Assembly (NCBI GenBank): GCA_018398585.1
Contig: JAGTTD010000015.1
Coordinates: 6,825,001 to 6,889,000, forward strand
Length of the DNA: 64,000 nucleotides
Reading direction: 5' to 3'
From: Simmondsia chinensis
Taxonomy: Eukaryota > Streptophyta > Magnoliopsida > Caryophyllales > Simmondsiaceae
The translations under genes were made by a program, and so were the position numbers. Below, piece by piece: positions 24,801 through 34,586 of this stretch (positions are counted from its first letter, which is position 1; each line of letters starts with the position of its first letter). The notes beneath the pieces are model-generated. The model was not told where the DNA came from. It saw only the letters and a list, made by a program, of their open reading frames with translations, and ran no database searches.

Positions 24801-27097
24801 AAGCATGAGAAGAAATTCATTGTTCTTAACAAGTTAGATGGGATAAGTGGATCAAACATTCTTGACACATGTGCTTCATGCTATCATCAGTGAAGTAGGC
24901 ATGCACACATGTGGATTGCACCAACACCAAGTATATGTATGTACATGCATTGTTATCTGACTTTACCATGATAAAAAAAAATTCTGACTTGCACTAATAA
25001 ACGTAAATTGGGTTCAAATATTCGTTTTTTAAACAAAAGATATACATGGAAGGATATTACAGGGAACACGTGAAATGACACAATAATAATAATGTAATAG
25101 TTAAGCGAGGTGCGGATCATGCTCTCTTTAGGACAATTTCGCGCCTCTCTCAGATCTACGCCGGTGTAGGAGATACTGGTGTGCCGCCTCTATAATACAA
25201 CACCCAACTACCATATTAAGCCTTGAAAGCTAGATTCTCCACAATACCTTATTTAGCCAAAATAAAAAATATATTTTTTTTCTTATATATATAAATGGCC
25301 GTTACCCATTCACCCTAAATGAGGGTATATTAACTTCAATATATGATCAATTAATGCAATATAATCACTATTTAGGGCTTGGACTAAATGCAATGGCTAA
25401 TACTACACACTGCATGATGCATTCTCAATTTGTTTTTAATTTTTTTTTAAAATTCTTAATATATATAATTTATACAGTTGATAAATAAAAATTAATATAT
25501 GATTATAATATATTTAATTGATACCTATATATATATATATATATAAAGCATATTTTTAATTTAATATATTAATAATAAATATTTATTTATATAATATATT
25601 TAATATTCAAAAGTTGGGCCCGCAGACACAATTTAGGGTAGCATCTTGAAGGGACAAAGCTATGTATATTTCTCCCCTATACCCTATTTAGGAAGGAGTC
25701 TTTGTAGCACTAGATTTGTTATTATTATTATTATTATTGTTATATTATATTTCATGTGTAAAAAATAAAAAAATTAATATTTAAAAATATTGAATAATAT
25801 TTTTAATATTTAAAATTACAAGTTATAAATATTAAAATTATATGTGCATGTAAAAACTTTATTGCTTTGTTTGGCCCATGAAATTAGAATTAGACTATGA
25901 AATTGCAATTGTAATTCCAATTCTGATGGAATTGGAATTCTAATGGAATTGAAATTTCATTGTTTGGCTCATTAAAGGAATTGGGGTTTGGAATTTTAAT
26001 TACGTAATGATTCAAATCATCAAGGATTTTTAGTCAATTAAGTTGGAGTATTTTGAGTTTTGAATCAACTATGGTTCGATTTCGGTTGGAGTGGTTCACA
26101 TTGCGTTCAAGTTATTGCGGTCGGAGCGATTCAATTTGAGTTCGAGTTATTCGATATTCGAGTCAAACTGTGTTGAGTATCGCATCGGATTATTTGGTGT
26201 TCAAGTTACCTCTGACTTTTAATTAATCATGTTTGGTGTTTTTGGGATTTAGGATAGTTAAGATCGAGTTCAAGTTCATTTAGGTCATTAGAAGCTCGAG
26301 TCATCTTAGTTTTAGGACAAATGAGTTGTATCAAATTTTGAGTCATCTTAGGCTAAGTTTGAGATGGGTCGGGTTATTGTGGGTATGGATCATATTAAAA
26401 TTTTGGTTAATTTGGTCGGGTCATTTTCACTTTGACTCAATTTGTTTACATCACATTCAAGTCGAGTAGTTTCATTTTCTAGATTTGAATCATCTCGAGT
26501 TTTGAATCAATCAGGTTAGGTCATTTCAGAGCTTGAGTTTAGTTGATCTCGGTCATTCAAGTTCAAGTCATTCCAGTTGGGTAATTTCGAGGTTCCGGAC
26601 AAATTTTAGTTTGTATTTGAGTCATTGGATTTTGAGTTATTTTGGATTGGGTTAATCAAGTTGGGTCAGTTTGGATTTTGGGTTAATGGAGTTAATATGG
26701 AATTGTAATTCCTGACCCATACCTTAAGGAATTGGAAAGTTTGATTTTCAGTTAAAACCTAATTCCATGAAATTGGGTAGTAGAATTGTAATTCCAATTC
26801 TAGCAGGTGAACCAAATAACATAATTGAAATTCTGGGTTCTAATTCTAGTCTCAGCCCCAATTCCACCCTCCAATTCCATGCTCCAAGCATGGCCTAAGT
26901 GTTAGCTATACTATAAAGATGTATTAATTAATATTATTAATATATTAAAAATTTTAAATTTAATAATTATTTTATATATATATATATATATTTGTATTAA
27001 TTATATAATTTATATATATTATGATTTTTATATTATAATATAATTTATTACTTATATAATAAACTTTAGGAAAAAAATGATTTGCTCTAAAGCCCTC

Positions 27098-27171
<74 letters not shown>

Positions 27172-28814
27172 AATCAACAAAACTGGCCACAGGCACAAGC
27201 CCCCCTATTTAGCACCAAGTATTTAGACACAGTCAAAGCCAATTCAATTTAAAATTTTCATGTGTTTTTTGATTTTTTTTTTTTCTCTTTCCAATAAAAT
27301 TATAACTTAAATAAAATCATCAAAATCATATTTAGGATTCAAAACTATACTTAAAATATAGAACAAATCGAAAATTCATTCATCTATTAGTGGAAAGGGG
27401 ATAATTGGAGCGAGTTATTAGTTAGTTTATAAATAACTCCCTTCCAGTGCCTAAAATTGTACCAATACATAAGAACTAGATCCCATTTGAACTCCGAAAT
27501 TAATTGTGCATGAAAAGAATAGTATCAAGATGGTTGACCTTTTGGGAAGTTCTCATGTTTCACCTCTCAGGTTGGGAGTTCTTGAAAACAGCCTCTCTTC
27601 AGGGTACCATCCTAAAGGGGAAAGGCTGTGTACATCCATCCCCAGACCCTGCTTAGGCGGGAGCCCTTGGGGCACCGGAAATGTTGCTTTTTTTTTTTAA
27701 TTCCACAATTTAGGCTCCGTTTATTTTGCCGAAAAATTAGATTATTAGACCTTTTTTTTTTTTTTTTTTTTTTTTTGATCATGGGCGCACGCCAATAAGG
27801 CTGCTAGGGGGAAGGGGGGAAAGGGATAGGGGTGAGATTCGAACCAGGGTCAAGGGAGTAAAACTCCTCACCCAATACCATTGGGCCAACCTTGGGAACT
27901 TCGATTATTAGACTTGAGGTTTTGAGCCTCTTTGCCATTAATCACATCAGATGTAGAATCCAAACAGACCCCACGCCAAGGCTATATTTGGCTGTTAACT
28001 GTTAGCTGCTAACTAATGGATAATGTGTATGGTAAAATTAGATGTTGAAGTTGGTGGATTATTGTAAAATGATAAATAAAATTTGGTTGTATAAAGTTTG
28101 AAAAGCTAAAAACTAAATTGTTTAGCTTTTGAAAAGCTGTTTTTCAAAAGCCAAACGTTATGAAAAACATTAACAACAAATTTTTATCAAACAGTACTAT
28201 TAGCTATTTAGCAACATTCCCCGGTGCCCCAAGGGCTCCCAATTAAGTAGGGTCCGGGGTGGATATAGGCAGGTGCTGCCCTGAAGAGAGGTTGTTTTCG
28301 AGTACCACCAAACTTGAGGAGTGAGAACTTCTCATGAGGTCACCCATCCTGATACTATTTTCAACGCTGAGAAGAATTGCTTGCCAAGCATACTCATGAG
28401 GTCACCCATCCTGATACTAATTCCAACGCTGAGAAGAATTGCTTGCCAAGCATAGGCTAATACTTAACCACACAAAACTTCGTTATCTATCTCACATGTG
28501 CAGTTTTCAACCACTTTTAGAAACAAGAAACACCTTGTACTACTTTGAGACGAAGAGAGTGTTTATTGTTAACAAAGATGAAGAAGCAAAACCTGGCAGC
28601 AACCCCAGGAAGAGAGGGCAAAGCGAAGCTTTTCGAGCTCGTCTCGGTTGTTGGAGGAGGACGAAGAGGTAAGGACTCCGAAGTCGACGACAGGGCCATC
28701 CATCAAGGGAAGAGACCCATCTAGCACCTGGGATTCGCCATTGTTTTGGATATACTTTTCTGGTACTTGGCTCCCATTTTGGAGTATTTCTTGCACTGGC
28801 TTCAATCCAACCAT
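21884..28814 (-). CDS. 2-oxoglutarate/Fe(II)-dependent dioxygenase (DOXC class, SRG1-like), five exons
   Basis: Exons on the minus strand are 28814-28593, 23610-23369, 23260-23011, 22670-22593 and 22120-21884. All junctions are GT-AG. The sum is 1029 nt, giving 342 residues. The N-terminal DIOX_N domain covers about 39-150 (PVVDFGVL, then SSWGCCQ joined across intron 1 to VVSHGIQ). The catalytic jelly roll has NFYPRCP at 202-208, the iron ligands His219, Asp221 and His276, and the 2-oxoglutarate pair Arg286 and Ser288 (NRIS). Family members hydroxylate or demethylate specialised metabolites or hormones in the cytosol. The substrate cannot be told here. The best description is SRG1-like or codeine-demethylase-like. 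Intron 1 is 4982 bp and holds at least three SINEs. No stop or frameshift is seen. A TATA box lies upstream. Confidence 0.93.
22795..22945. repeat. fragment of the CACTTAGGTACC repeat in intron 3
   Basis: The fragment reads catttaggtatctttcaaat and ends cctaaatgatatatcatg. It has the phrases of the foldback family but is much shorter. Confidence 0.4.
24440..24715. repeat. short foldback repeat of the CACTTAGGTACC type in intron 1
   Basis: The left arm reads ttcatatactcgaggtttag and caagtacctcgaggtttt. The right arm reads tttcaaaatctcaatgtatc and tcaaatctcaagatatct. The arms are inverted relative to each other around a core with ctgctaacggaatcttaacg. The copy lies within intron 1 of the dioxygenase. 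Confidence 0.45.
25861..26898. mobile_element. inverted-repeat element with GAGTT-rich interior in intron 1
   Basis: The left part is tttgtttggcccatgaaatt and gaattggaattctaatgg. The right part carries the inverse (aattgtaattccaattc, ccaattccatgctccaag, catggcc). The interior, 26030-26690, is dense in gagttat, gttcgag and ttcaagt. There is no frame. It looks like a miniature element with sub-repeats, but I could not fix a target-site duplication. Confidence 0.45.
27104..27168. repeat. (TA)n microsatellite in intron 1
   Basis: A pure TA dinucleotide run of about 65 bp. A shorter run lies at 26975-26991. Confidence 0.95.
27526..27698 (+). mobile_element. 5S-SINE family, copy with partial diverged head, in intron 1
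   Basis: The remnant of the 5S 3' half, aatagtatcaagatggttg and tttgggaagttctcatg, is followed by the shared body: ggttgggagttcttg, aaaggctgtgtacatcc, then ggcgggagcccttggggcacc, ending in a T-run. It shares caccggaaatgttgc with the inverted copy at 28211-28456, which suggests a subfamily. Confidence 0.68.
27751..27902 (-). mobile_element. tRNA-derived SINE in intron 1 with 11-bp duplication
   Basis: On the minus strand, a box A-like ttggcccaatggtattggg is followed by a box B ggttcgaatct (27845-27835), a GC-rich body and an A-tail at its left end (27751-27776). The duplication gattattagac is perfect, at 27740-27750 and 27903-27913. It is unrelated to the 5S-headed family. Confidence 0.85.
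28211..28456 (-). mobile_element. 5S-SINE family, copy with duplicated head module, in intron 1
   Basis: The minus strand has tagtatcaggatgggtgacc (5S intermediate element and box C region), the shared body and the tail gcaccggggaatgttgc. A 62-bp block holding the 5S-like segment is present twice in tandem (plus-strand starts 28332 and 28394). Upstream of the 5S-like part the head is unrelated to 5S (atgcttggcaagcaattc). Confidence 0.68.
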
Positions 28815-28906
28815 TTTTTAAACTTTTGTAGGAAATTAAATTGAATAAAATAGAAGAAAATGGATGAGTTTAATGTGATGCAAAAAATGGAGGGACAAGA
28901 GGGGAG

Positions 28907-28915
28907 TTTATATAG
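28907..28915 (-). promoter_or_regulatory. candidate TATA box of the dioxygenase gene
   Basis: The minus strand reads ctatataaac, about 95 nt upstream of the ATG at 28814. Spacing and sequence fit a plant core promoter. Confidence 0.55.
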
Positions 28916-29749
28916 AGTGCTGGTACTCAAGGAGTTAGGTGGGCTAGACATCTTTGTATTTAATATTATTATTTTAGCATATGTTATATTTTTTTATTTG
29001 TAGTTTTTTTAGTTTTTAAAAAATTAAAAAGTTATATTTTGAAATGATTTTTTCAGTTGTTGGTTGTTTATTTTAGTTTTTTTTTAAATTTGAGAGAAAA
29101 ATGGAAATAATAACTCAAAAATAAAAAAAATGTTTTTAAAATATGATCTTTAATTTTTTATAATTTAGAAACTAAAAATAAAAAGTAAGAGTAAGTCCTC
29201 TAAATCATGTCTGGTAACATATTTTGTTTGAAGTTTTGGATTTTTACAAACTAAAAACAACATTTTGGAAATGATTTTGTTGTTTTATTATTTTTGTTTG
29301 GATATATGTTATATACATCTTTCTAACTATTGGTTAAAATCAAAGTAACCTTTTGAACTTTCAATTTGATCCAAGATACCTAAAACTATTGTTCAAAATA
29401 AAAGTAGCCACAACTTCTAATTTCATCATATACATTTCTTGATCTTATTAATTAAGATAAGTGTAAGCACTCAACTCTTAATTTTATCATTAAAGATGTT
29501 CCTAAATTGCTAGTCAAAATCCCTGTGATCCTCTAATTATTAATTTCATAAAACGTATTTCTTAGTATAAGAGAAAATATTAAAGTATCTACAATAATTG
29601 CAATTATTCGAGATATTTGCTTGGTCTGATTATAAAATTAGAGCTCTTAACCAAGAAAATTTTGAGAATAGAGTGAGATTGAAAATTTGAAGGTTGATTT
29701 TCGGGTGCGAGGAGGAGAATTTGATTTGAGGAGGATATGAGATTGTCTT
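28916..29749. other. upstream region of the dioxygenase gene
   Basis: The region is AT-rich and has no recognisable gene. From 29330 to 29640 there are weak repeated units (aactattggttaaaatcaaag, ctaattttatcat) that may be decayed repeat. Confidence 0.35.
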
Positions 29750-29769
29750 TAGCATATCAACTACTATTA

Positions 29770-30004
29770 CAATAATAGACCCAGTGCCTTAAAGGTTCCC
29801 GCTTGGGGGGGTAGATGTACGCAGCCTTACCCATTCAGGGTGTAACCCTATCGAGAGGCTTTTTCCAAGGACCCCCAACCTTATAGGGTTGGCAACACGA
29901 GGACTTCCCAGGAGGTCACCCATCCTGGCATTACTCTCGCCCAAACACGCTTAACTTCAGAGTTCTAATGGAATCCGGTGCCTTAGTGCCTGGTAAATGA
30001 ACCC
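29770..30004 (-). mobile_element. 5S rRNA-headed SINE, full-length copy
   Basis: The minus-strand head, 30004-29885, is about 120 nt and aligns along its length with plant 5S rRNA: ggcactaaggcaccggattc, gttaagcgtgtttgggcgag, gatgggtgacctcctgggaa and gtcctcgtgttgc. It keeps the 5S internal promoter parts, with box C at 29921-29904. The body follows (aaggttgggggtcc, taaggctgcgtacatctacc, aggcactgggtct) and then a degenerate TTG/ATTG tail. It is flanked by perfect 20-bp duplications, tagcatatcaactactatta, at 29750-29769 and 30005-30024. The 3' body resembles the plant Au SINE. A Cassandra-type element is unlikely because there are no LTRs and the duplication is 20 bp rather than 5 bp. Confidence 0.88.
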
Positions 30005-30113
30005 TAGCATATCAACTACTATTAAAGACTATATATCTAATATAAATGATGAACATATAAAAGATATATGATAAATATAATTTTTTACCAATGATAAAAA
30101 TAATTAACTTATA

Positions 30114-30278
30114 GTCCCTTAGGGACAGAGCAAATTGGTAGTTAACGCCGGGTGCCAACGGGGTGGCCCGGGTTCAAATCCCACTAAGCTCAAAAAGTGG
30201 GCCTTTTTATGAGGTATTTAGGGGTATTATCCCCTCCCCCCTCCCCTGTCATTACAATCACTAAAAAAAAAATATAAT
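30114..30278 (+). mobile_element. tRNA-derived SINE with perfect 15-bp duplication
   Basis: Box A (gagcaaattggtag, compare tRNA tagctcagttggtag) and box B (ggttcaaatcc) are separated by about 40 nt. The body is pyrimidine-rich and ends in an A-tail. The duplication aataattaacttata is identical at 30099-30113 and 30279-30293. It differs from the tRNA-type SINE at 27751-27902. Confidence 0.85.
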
Positions 30279-30639
30279 AATAATTAACTTATAAAAGATA
30301 ATAATTTGACATCGCTTTTTATAATTTAATAATTTTTCTTCATGATTTTAGTTATATAAATTGGTTAATTTATAAGTTTTTAATAAGTTACGATATTTTT
30401 AATAAAATTAAAAGTTAGAGAACTTAAATTGATTTTAATTAGTAATTCGTCGACGTCTTTGATGATTAAAAGTTCGGAAGGTTTGGTTTTGTTCCATAGC
30501 TCAAAGATGTTTTGGGTATTTAAACTTTTTGTTTATTGGTTTCCTCCAAACTGACTAAAACTAGAAAATAAAAAAAATAAAAAATTATTTTTAAAATCAA
30601 GATTTAATATTTTTAAATTTAAACTTTATAAATAAAATG

Positions 30640-32020
30640 TAGGGCAAAATAAAATAAGACCTCATGAACTTTGCAATTAATTACAACATACCCATGAATT
30701 TTCAATTTTGAAAAATAGTCCCCTGAACTTTGCAATTAAACACAACACATCTCTACACTTTTAATTTAAAAAAATAGCCTCCCTAAATTTTTTAAGTTAA
30801 CACAACACATCCTCTACACTTTTAATTTCATAAAATAGCCCCATGAATTTTGTTATTACACACAACTTAGATCCTGAACTTTGTTACTAAATATGACACC
30901 CCTCTATGACATTAATAAATTTCAAAATTTGAAACAAATTATGAAAATATATTTTTTTGGAATAAGTTTAAAAAAATATAATAAAATTTTAAATTTTATT
31001 TTTTAATATTTTACAAAATTATTTTTTTGGTATTTATTTTTAAATTTTTAATTTAGTATTTTTTTTAGTTTTAAAATTTTAATCAGATTTTAGAATTCAT
31101 TTCTAAAAATTAATTATATTTTATGTTATAGTATTTTTATAAAAATTTTAAAAAGTATTTTATTATTTTCTAAATTTATAAAGTTTTTACCATAATTAAT
31201 TAAAATAATTATTTTATTTAAATATCATAAAATTCTCTTATCTTTTACCTAGAAATATAAAGCTCCTACTTTTTGTTTAAAAATATAAATTTTTATATTT
31301 TGTATAAAACTAAAAAATTCTTAATTTTTAATTTGATAGATTTTTTCATTTTAAATTTATTATTCTAATTTTTATTAAAGTCAAAAAATATTATTATATT
31401 TTTTCAAAGTTTTTTCAATTTTCTTATAATTTGTTTTAAAATTTTAAATTATGTATGTTTATTTAAGTTCAAATTTATTAATGTCTAAGGGGGTGAATAG
31501 TGTTTAGTAATAAAGTTCAAGAGGTGAGTTGTATATAATAACAAAGTTTAGGAGGCTATTTTATGAAATTAAAATTTGCAAAGAGTGCGTTATGTTTAAT
31601 TATAAAGTTTAGGCGGTTACAACAACAACAACAGATCCAGTGACCCAAGGACTCCCACATAAGCCGAGTCTGGGGGGGGTGGATGTACGCAGCTTTACCC
31701 TTTGAGGGTGTAATCTTGCTGAAAGGCTGTTTCCGATGACCCCCAACTTTATACGGTTGGCGATACGAGGACTTCCCAGGAGGTCACGCATTCTGATACT
31801 ACTCTCGCCCAAACATGCTTAACTTCAGAGTTCTAATGTAATCCGATTGTATTAGTGCCCGGTAAATAAATCCTAAATTTTAGGGGGTTATTTTATGAAA
31901 TTAAAAGTATATGAGGTGTGTTGTATTTAATTACAAAGTTCAAAGGATTATTTTTTAAAGTTAAAAGTACAGAAGTGTGATTAATTGTAAAGTTCAGAAG
32001 ACCTTACTATATTTTGTGGT
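30640..32020. repeat. foldback element with internally repeated arms
   Basis: The left arm (30640-30915) has about four units of 60-70 bp, each with cctgaactttgcaattaa, cacaacacatc and ttaatttaaaaaaatagcc. The right arm (31480-32020) has the same units inverted (attacaaagttcaaagg, ggcgtatttatgaaattaaa-like). The outer ends correspond (taagacctcatgaactttg and, inverted, aaggtcttctgaactttac). The core is AT-rich and non-coding. The SINE at 31620-31873 is inserted in the right arm. Confidence 0.55.
31620..31873 (-). mobile_element. 5S rRNA-headed SINE, near full-length copy
   Basis: The minus-strand head has cgggcactaatac, gttaagcatgtttgggcgag, agtagtatcagaatgcgtga and cctcctgggaagtcctcg. The body is ggtaaagctgcgtacatcc and ggcttatgtgggagtcc, with the tail (TTG)n. 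The flanks are 17-bp repeats with two mismatches (taaagtttaggcggtta at 31603-31619 and taaattttagggggtta at 31874-31890). Together they would rebuild one unit of the foldback arm. Confidence 0.82.
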
Positions 32021-32208
32021 AAAATATATTACCAAATTCGGCCTTAATTAATTGTTTGATCATTCAAATCTGACTTTTCCTGGTGGAACTTTCTATGTAG
32101 TTGGTACAAGGTTAAATTGCGTTGCCAATAAAAGGGGACATATACATACATAAGGGTTAAGAAAAAATTCTAACATGGTGTTCGCCTTTATTTGTAAAAT
32201 TTGTATCC

Positions 32209-32352
32209 AACAACAACAATAACAACAAACCCAGTGCCTCCAAGGATTCCCGTAAAAACAGGGTTTGGGGAGGGTAGATGTAAGCAGTTTTCCTCCTTCA
32301 GGGGACTACCTTGAAGGGAGGCTGTTTCCGAGGACCCCCAGCCTGAAAAGTT
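32209..32352 (-). mobile_element. 5S-SINE family, 5'-truncated copy
   Basis: The minus strand starts near aggctgggggtcctcggaaa. It continues to aaaactgcttacatctaccc and ggaggcactgggtttg, ending in a clear (TTG)n tail. The head is missing. Confidence 0.7.
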
Positions 32353-32704
32353 GGTTCGCATCAATCGGCCAAAGACCTGGCAACAGGAGAAGCATAAAAA
32401 ATACATGAGAACACATATTTTCAACATGTATATGACTTTTCTGTTTAAAAAGGGCATTATAATTTTTAATAATATAAGAAAACTAAATAAGTGTTTTTTT
32501 AATATTATCCATATAATATATAGATTGGAACACATAGTTGCATTTTTTCATTTAAAAATTAATAATAATTGAAAATAATCAACACCTTTAACAAAATTAA
32601 ATATCTATATATATTTAGCTAAATTTGTCAATTTAACACTCAAATTATTATTTGAAATTGTACCATTTATTACGTGTTATGATTCTATTATTGTTATGGT
32701 GACT
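32353..32704. other. spacer, no recognisable gene
   Basis: AT-rich sequence between the SINE and the next foldback repeat. No feature is seen. Confidence 0.4.
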
Positions 32705-33236
32705 AACATTGCTCTTTATTTTTAGAAAAATTATTACTTATGTATCTTGACGTTTGAATGAGATATCTTGAAGTTTCAATATATACAATAAGGTACCTTG
32801 AGTTTTAGATATTTTATCACTTAGGTATATTAAAGTTTTAAAATCTTATCAATCAGGTGCCCTTTTGTTAAAAATTCGGTAGAGTTTCGTTAGAAAATGC
32901 TAAATTAAACATTATTTCAACTATATATAAGTATCCTCATTATAATTTGATGAATTTTTTGCCAAAAAATGCAAAAAAGACACAGAATTATGGTAATTTT
33001 TAGGTAATCTACTTCAACATTCATTGAATATTTTATCCAAATTTGTTGAAATTTTGATGAAAAATTAGCACTAGCTTGTATAAATTATCGTATTTATATA
33101 TTACATCAACATTTTTTGCATAAAATTGATCAAGTTTATATAAAAATTCATCAAATTTGTCATTGGGTAATCAAGTGATAAAATATGCAAACCTCAAGGA
33201 ACTATATTGTATATATTGAAATGTCAAGTTACTTAA
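32705..33236. repeat. foldback repeat, CACTTAGGTACC family (right arm split by solo LTRs)
   Basis: The left arm is cttatgtatcttgacg and aatatatacaataaggtacc. The right arm is gtgataaaatatgcaaacc, caaggaactatattg and atgtcaagttactta. The right arm continues, in inverted form, in the 93-bp spacer 33876-33968 (tatcacttaggtatcccg). Confidence 0.6.
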
Positions 33237-33875
33237 TGATGCAGCCGTCAAAAGGTCTTTGTCAGGTTAAGCTAGTCAAGATGGGCGAACTAAGAATAGG
33301 CGGGATGCGGATGCCAGAGTTAGACGAGAAGATGCCGCCTCAGATCTGAGATTGGTGGATTACTTGGCGGGATACACGATTGGTGGATACACGATTGGTG
33401 GAAATAGAGATGCGGAGCTGGAAGACGCGGTAATGTCCTGGCGTTCATGATGGTACACGGCAAGAGAAGGGTTGGCGGCACGAGAACTGGTGGCATGACT
33501 GGAACACAAGCTGATGACATACGCGGTGATTAGGAGGATGAGTTTTATTAGGATTTGTTGATCAGTTTTATCTCTTAGCATTTTAGTAGTTATCTCCAGT
33601 GTTATATTTATTTTTTAGTTTTTTTTATTTATCTCTTAAAGTTTAACTTAAAGTAAATTGGCTCCTTTATTTAAACAAGAAGAAATCTAAGGGTTTTCAT
33701 TAGTTAATTGTTTAGAAATATTTTATGAGTTTTAGTTATTCTATTCTCAAGTGGGAGAATTAGGATGAATTTTATCTTTCTCCTTGTAATTTTTTATTAC
33801 TGATTAATAAAATTAAAGAGAAGGCCGTCGAACCTTGCCTGTTCCCCTAAATTTTTCCTATCATGCACTGCATCA
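33237..33875 (+). mobile_element. solo LTR 1
   Basis: It starts tgatgcagccgtc and ends gcactgcatca, with inverted tgatgcag...ctgcatca termini. A poly(A) signal-like aataaaatt lies near the end. Its 639 bp are homologous to the inverted LTR at 33969-34581, with no internal element. The left flank is cttaa and the right flank is tatat, so it has no duplication of its own. Confidence 0.75.
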
Positions 33876-33968
33876 TATATGAAAATTTTGGTCAAAAGTT
33901 CATTGACTTATAAAAATAAGAAAAAATATCACTTAGGTATCCCGATGTTTGAGTATTTATCATTTAAG

Positions 33969-34581
33969 TAATGCAGTGCGTAGTGGGAAAATTTAGGGAA
34001 ACGGGAAGGTTCGATTGCCTTCCTTTTAATTTTACTAATTAATAATAAAAATTACAAGGGAAAAGATGAAATTCATCCTAATTCTCACACTTGAGAACAG
34101 AAGAACTAAAACTTATAAAATATTTCTAAATAATTGACTAATAAAAACCCTAGATTTTCTCTTATTTAAATAGATGAGCTAATTTACTTTAAGTCGAATT
34201 CTAAGAGATTAAAAAAAAAAAAAAACTAAAAGATAAATATAACACTAGAGATAACTACCAAAATGCTAAGAGATAAAATTGATAATGAAACTCATCCTCC
34301 TAACCACCACGTATGTCATCAGCCCGTGTCCCAGTCATGCCGCCAGTTCTCATGCTGCCAGCCCTTCTCTTGCCATGTACCATCATGACCGCTAGGATAT
34401 TCCCGCGTCTTCCAGCTCCGCATCCCTGTTTCCGCCAATCTTGTATCCCGCCATGCAATCCGTCAATCTCGGACCTGAGGCAACATCTTCTTGTCTAACC
34501 TTAGCGTCCTCATGCAACCTATTTTTAGCTCGCCTGTCATGACCAGCTTAACCTGCTAAAGGCCTTTTGGCGGCTGCATCA
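33969..34581 (-). mobile_element. solo LTR 2, inverted relative to LTR 1
   Basis: On the minus strand it starts tgatgcagccgcc and ends gcactgcatta. It aligns with LTR 1 over almost its full length. Plus-strand flanks are ttaag on the left and atata on the right. Confidence 0.75.
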
Positions 34582-34586
34582 ATATA

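Noticed and set aside
29885..30004. A functional 5S rRNA gene
   Set aside because: It has scattered differences from 5S, is joined without a terminator to a SINE body, is single rather than in an array, and is bounded by a target-site duplication.
33320..34498. Pair of similar proline-rich small proteins on opposite strands
   Set aside because: Both frames lie at the same place within the two inverted solo LTRs, so they are similar because the LTRs are homologous.
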